Source: an uncultured Atopobium sp. (GTDB lineage Bacteria > Actinomycetota > Coriobacteriia > Coriobacteriales > Atopobiaceae). From it: DNA of 13,648 nucleotides. The DNA is taken from positions 1-13,648 of the forward strand of contig USKU01000027.1 of NCBI GenBank assembly GCA_900555335.1, in the 5' to 3' direction. Made by a program: the position numbers and the translations under genes. Under the pieces are notes generated by a model. It was not told where the DNA came from. It ran no database searches and worked only from the letters and a program-made list of their open reading frames with translations. Positions 12,736 through 13,648 of this stretch are shown here, in pieces. Positions within the stretch are counted from its first letter, which is position 1, and each line of letters starts with the position of its first letter.

Positions 12736-13648
12736 TTACGCTGATGGGCGAGGTCCGCTAGAGACGCGGATGGTGATAGTAGCGCCAGCTGCAGCACTTG
12801 ATGGTGTCTGGCCAATTACGTTTCCGGTTGCAACGTTGTCGTCATAGACCCAAACCGTGTTGACCTGGAAGCCCGCGTTCTCCAGCGTGGACTGGGCAGT
12901 TTCAAAGTCCTTGCCAACAACGTTTGGAACAGAACCGCTCTGAGCGCCAGAAGAAACAACGATGGTTACCGTAGATCCCTTATCTGCCTTGCCGTTAGCC
13001 GGAGACTGAGAGATGACGCGACCTTCAGGAACGCTTGACGAAGGTTGCTGCTGAGTGTCTACCTTGAAGCCTGCATCTTTCAGGACATCGGACGCACGCT
13101 CGGCAGTCATTTCAGTGACGTCTGGAACATCTGTCTTACCCTTGCCCGAAGACAGGTGGTAGGTGATAGTGTCACCAGCCTTAGCGTCGCTACCTGCGGC
13201 TGGTTCTTGTGTTGCAACATAACCAACGGTTACGTCGTCCGACTCAACCGAGTCACCATTTCTTGCTTTGAGACCAACGGCAGCAAGAGCAGACTCAGCC
13301 TCTGATGGACTCTTGTTGGTAAGATCGGGCACCTTAACTGCGGCAGCAGGTTTAGCTCCCTTAGAAATGACAAGATTAACCGCGGTTCCCTCAGGAGCCT
13401 GCCTGTTAGCGCTTGGTGTCTGGTCGATGACCTGGCCTTCTGGAGCAGAATCGCTGTAGCTTTCTGTAACAGTTCCCAGCTTAAAGTGGCTACCAGATGC
13501 ATTTAGCGCCTGAGTTGCCTGGTCTTTTGTCTGACCAACAAACTGTGGAACCAGATACTGCTGGGAGGAGTTGCCGAGCATCTGCGCAATAGCAAAGCCT
13601 GCAAGAGCCAGGACAACCAAAGCGCCTAAAACGCCGAGAATAACGTTG
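12736..13648 (-). CDS. pknB: PASTA-domain Ser/Thr protein kinase, C-terminal part (5' truncated)
   Basis: The frame is open to the window edge and ends at TAA 12736-12738, giving 303 visible residues. They begin with a hydrophobic helix (residues about 2-24, VILGVLGALVVLALAGFAIA), followed by four PASTA domains of about 65 residues: LVPQFVGQT..., VKVPDLTNK..., TDVPDVTEM... and GSVPNVVGK.... Each has the pattern V-P-x-hydrophobic, then GxVxxQxP-like and a closing (V/L)xxSxG strand. This is the external half of PknB/StkP-type kinases, which sense muropeptides or lipid II and control cell-wall growth and division. The kinase domain would lie beyond 13648 and is not seen, so a kinase-less PASTA protein such as some penicillin-binding proteins is possible, but one N-terminal helix directly before tandem PASTA repeats with none of a transpeptidase visible favours the kinase. 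It ends in a short RPSA tail. Confidence 0.85.
   Translation of the reverse strand, partial: NVILGVLGALVVLALAGFAIAQMLGNSSQQYLVPQFVGQTKDQATQALNASGSHFKLGTVTESYSDSAPEGQVIDQTPSANRQAPEGTAVNLVISKGAKPAAAVKVPDLTNKSPSEAESALAAVGLKARNGDSVESDDVTVGYVATQEPAAGSDAKAGDTITYHLSSGKGKTDVPDVTEMTAERASDVLKDAGFKVDTQQQPSSSVPEGRVISQSPANGKADKGSTVTIVVSSGAQSGSVPNVVGKDFETAQSTLENAGFQVNTVWVYDDNVATGNVIGQTPSSAAAGATITIRVSSGPRPSA

Noticed and set aside
1..13648. CRISPR arrays, IS transposases, integrases, known riboswitches
   Set aside because: No regularly spaced repeats, transposase or recombinase motifs, or recognisable riboswitch cores were found on either strand.

Overview
The window looks like chromosomal DNA of a low- to mid-GC actinobacterium, most likely of the class Coriobacteriia (an Atopobium/Lancefieldella-like oral or mucosal commensal). 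This is an inference from protein style, not a database result. It rests on GTG/TTG start codons, strong GGAGG-type ribosome binding sites, tRNA genes that encode CCA, an LPXTG-type surface protein with SpaA-like domains, a Tat-exported lipoprotein and a PASTA-type Ser/Thr kinase. No phage, IS element or CRISPR array is recognisable.

Layout, left to right. (1) 1-351 is the C-terminal end of a peptidase-like protein (probably family M28). It shares a terminator with (2), a 751-residue wall-anchored adhesin on the minus strand. That protein has a thioester domain, three SpaA-type domains, a T-Q ester-bond domain and an LPGTA sorting signal. (3) Divergent from the adhesin is a PerR-type Fur-family regulator. 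The shared upstream region carries an inverted repeat. (4) 3295-3675 has no convincing gene but is dense in hairpins and G-rich tracts, so it may hold an undescribed structured RNA. (5) tRNA-Gly(CCC), an M29 aminopeptidase and tRNA-Lys(TTT) follow, each tRNA with its own terminator.

(6) 5425-11902 is a run of six plus-strand genes: purB, a Tat/lipobox protein, an OmpR-type response regulator, its HAMP sensor kinase, purC and a two-helix membrane protein. Two purine biosynthesis enzymes thus bracket an envelope-sensing module (exported lipoprotein, sensor kinase and regulator) that recalls the mtrAB-lpqB arrangement of other actinobacteria, although gene order differs and orthology is not shown. 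(7) tRNA-Arg(CCT) has a clear promoter and terminator. (8) About 570 bp without a confident gene (12096-12664) holds an AT-rich island and a three-copy 23-25 bp repeat. (9) On the minus strand is the C-terminal half of a PknB-like kinase, with a membrane helix and four PASTA domains.

The most interesting items are the structured block at 3295-3675, the repeat cluster at 12341-12473 beside the tRNA gene, the terminator wedged between tRNA-Lys and purB that seems to leave purB no room for its own promoter, the perfect inverted repeats at 7987-8025 and 8847-8876 in the two-component locus, and the adhesin that combines three kinds of internal covalent bond.
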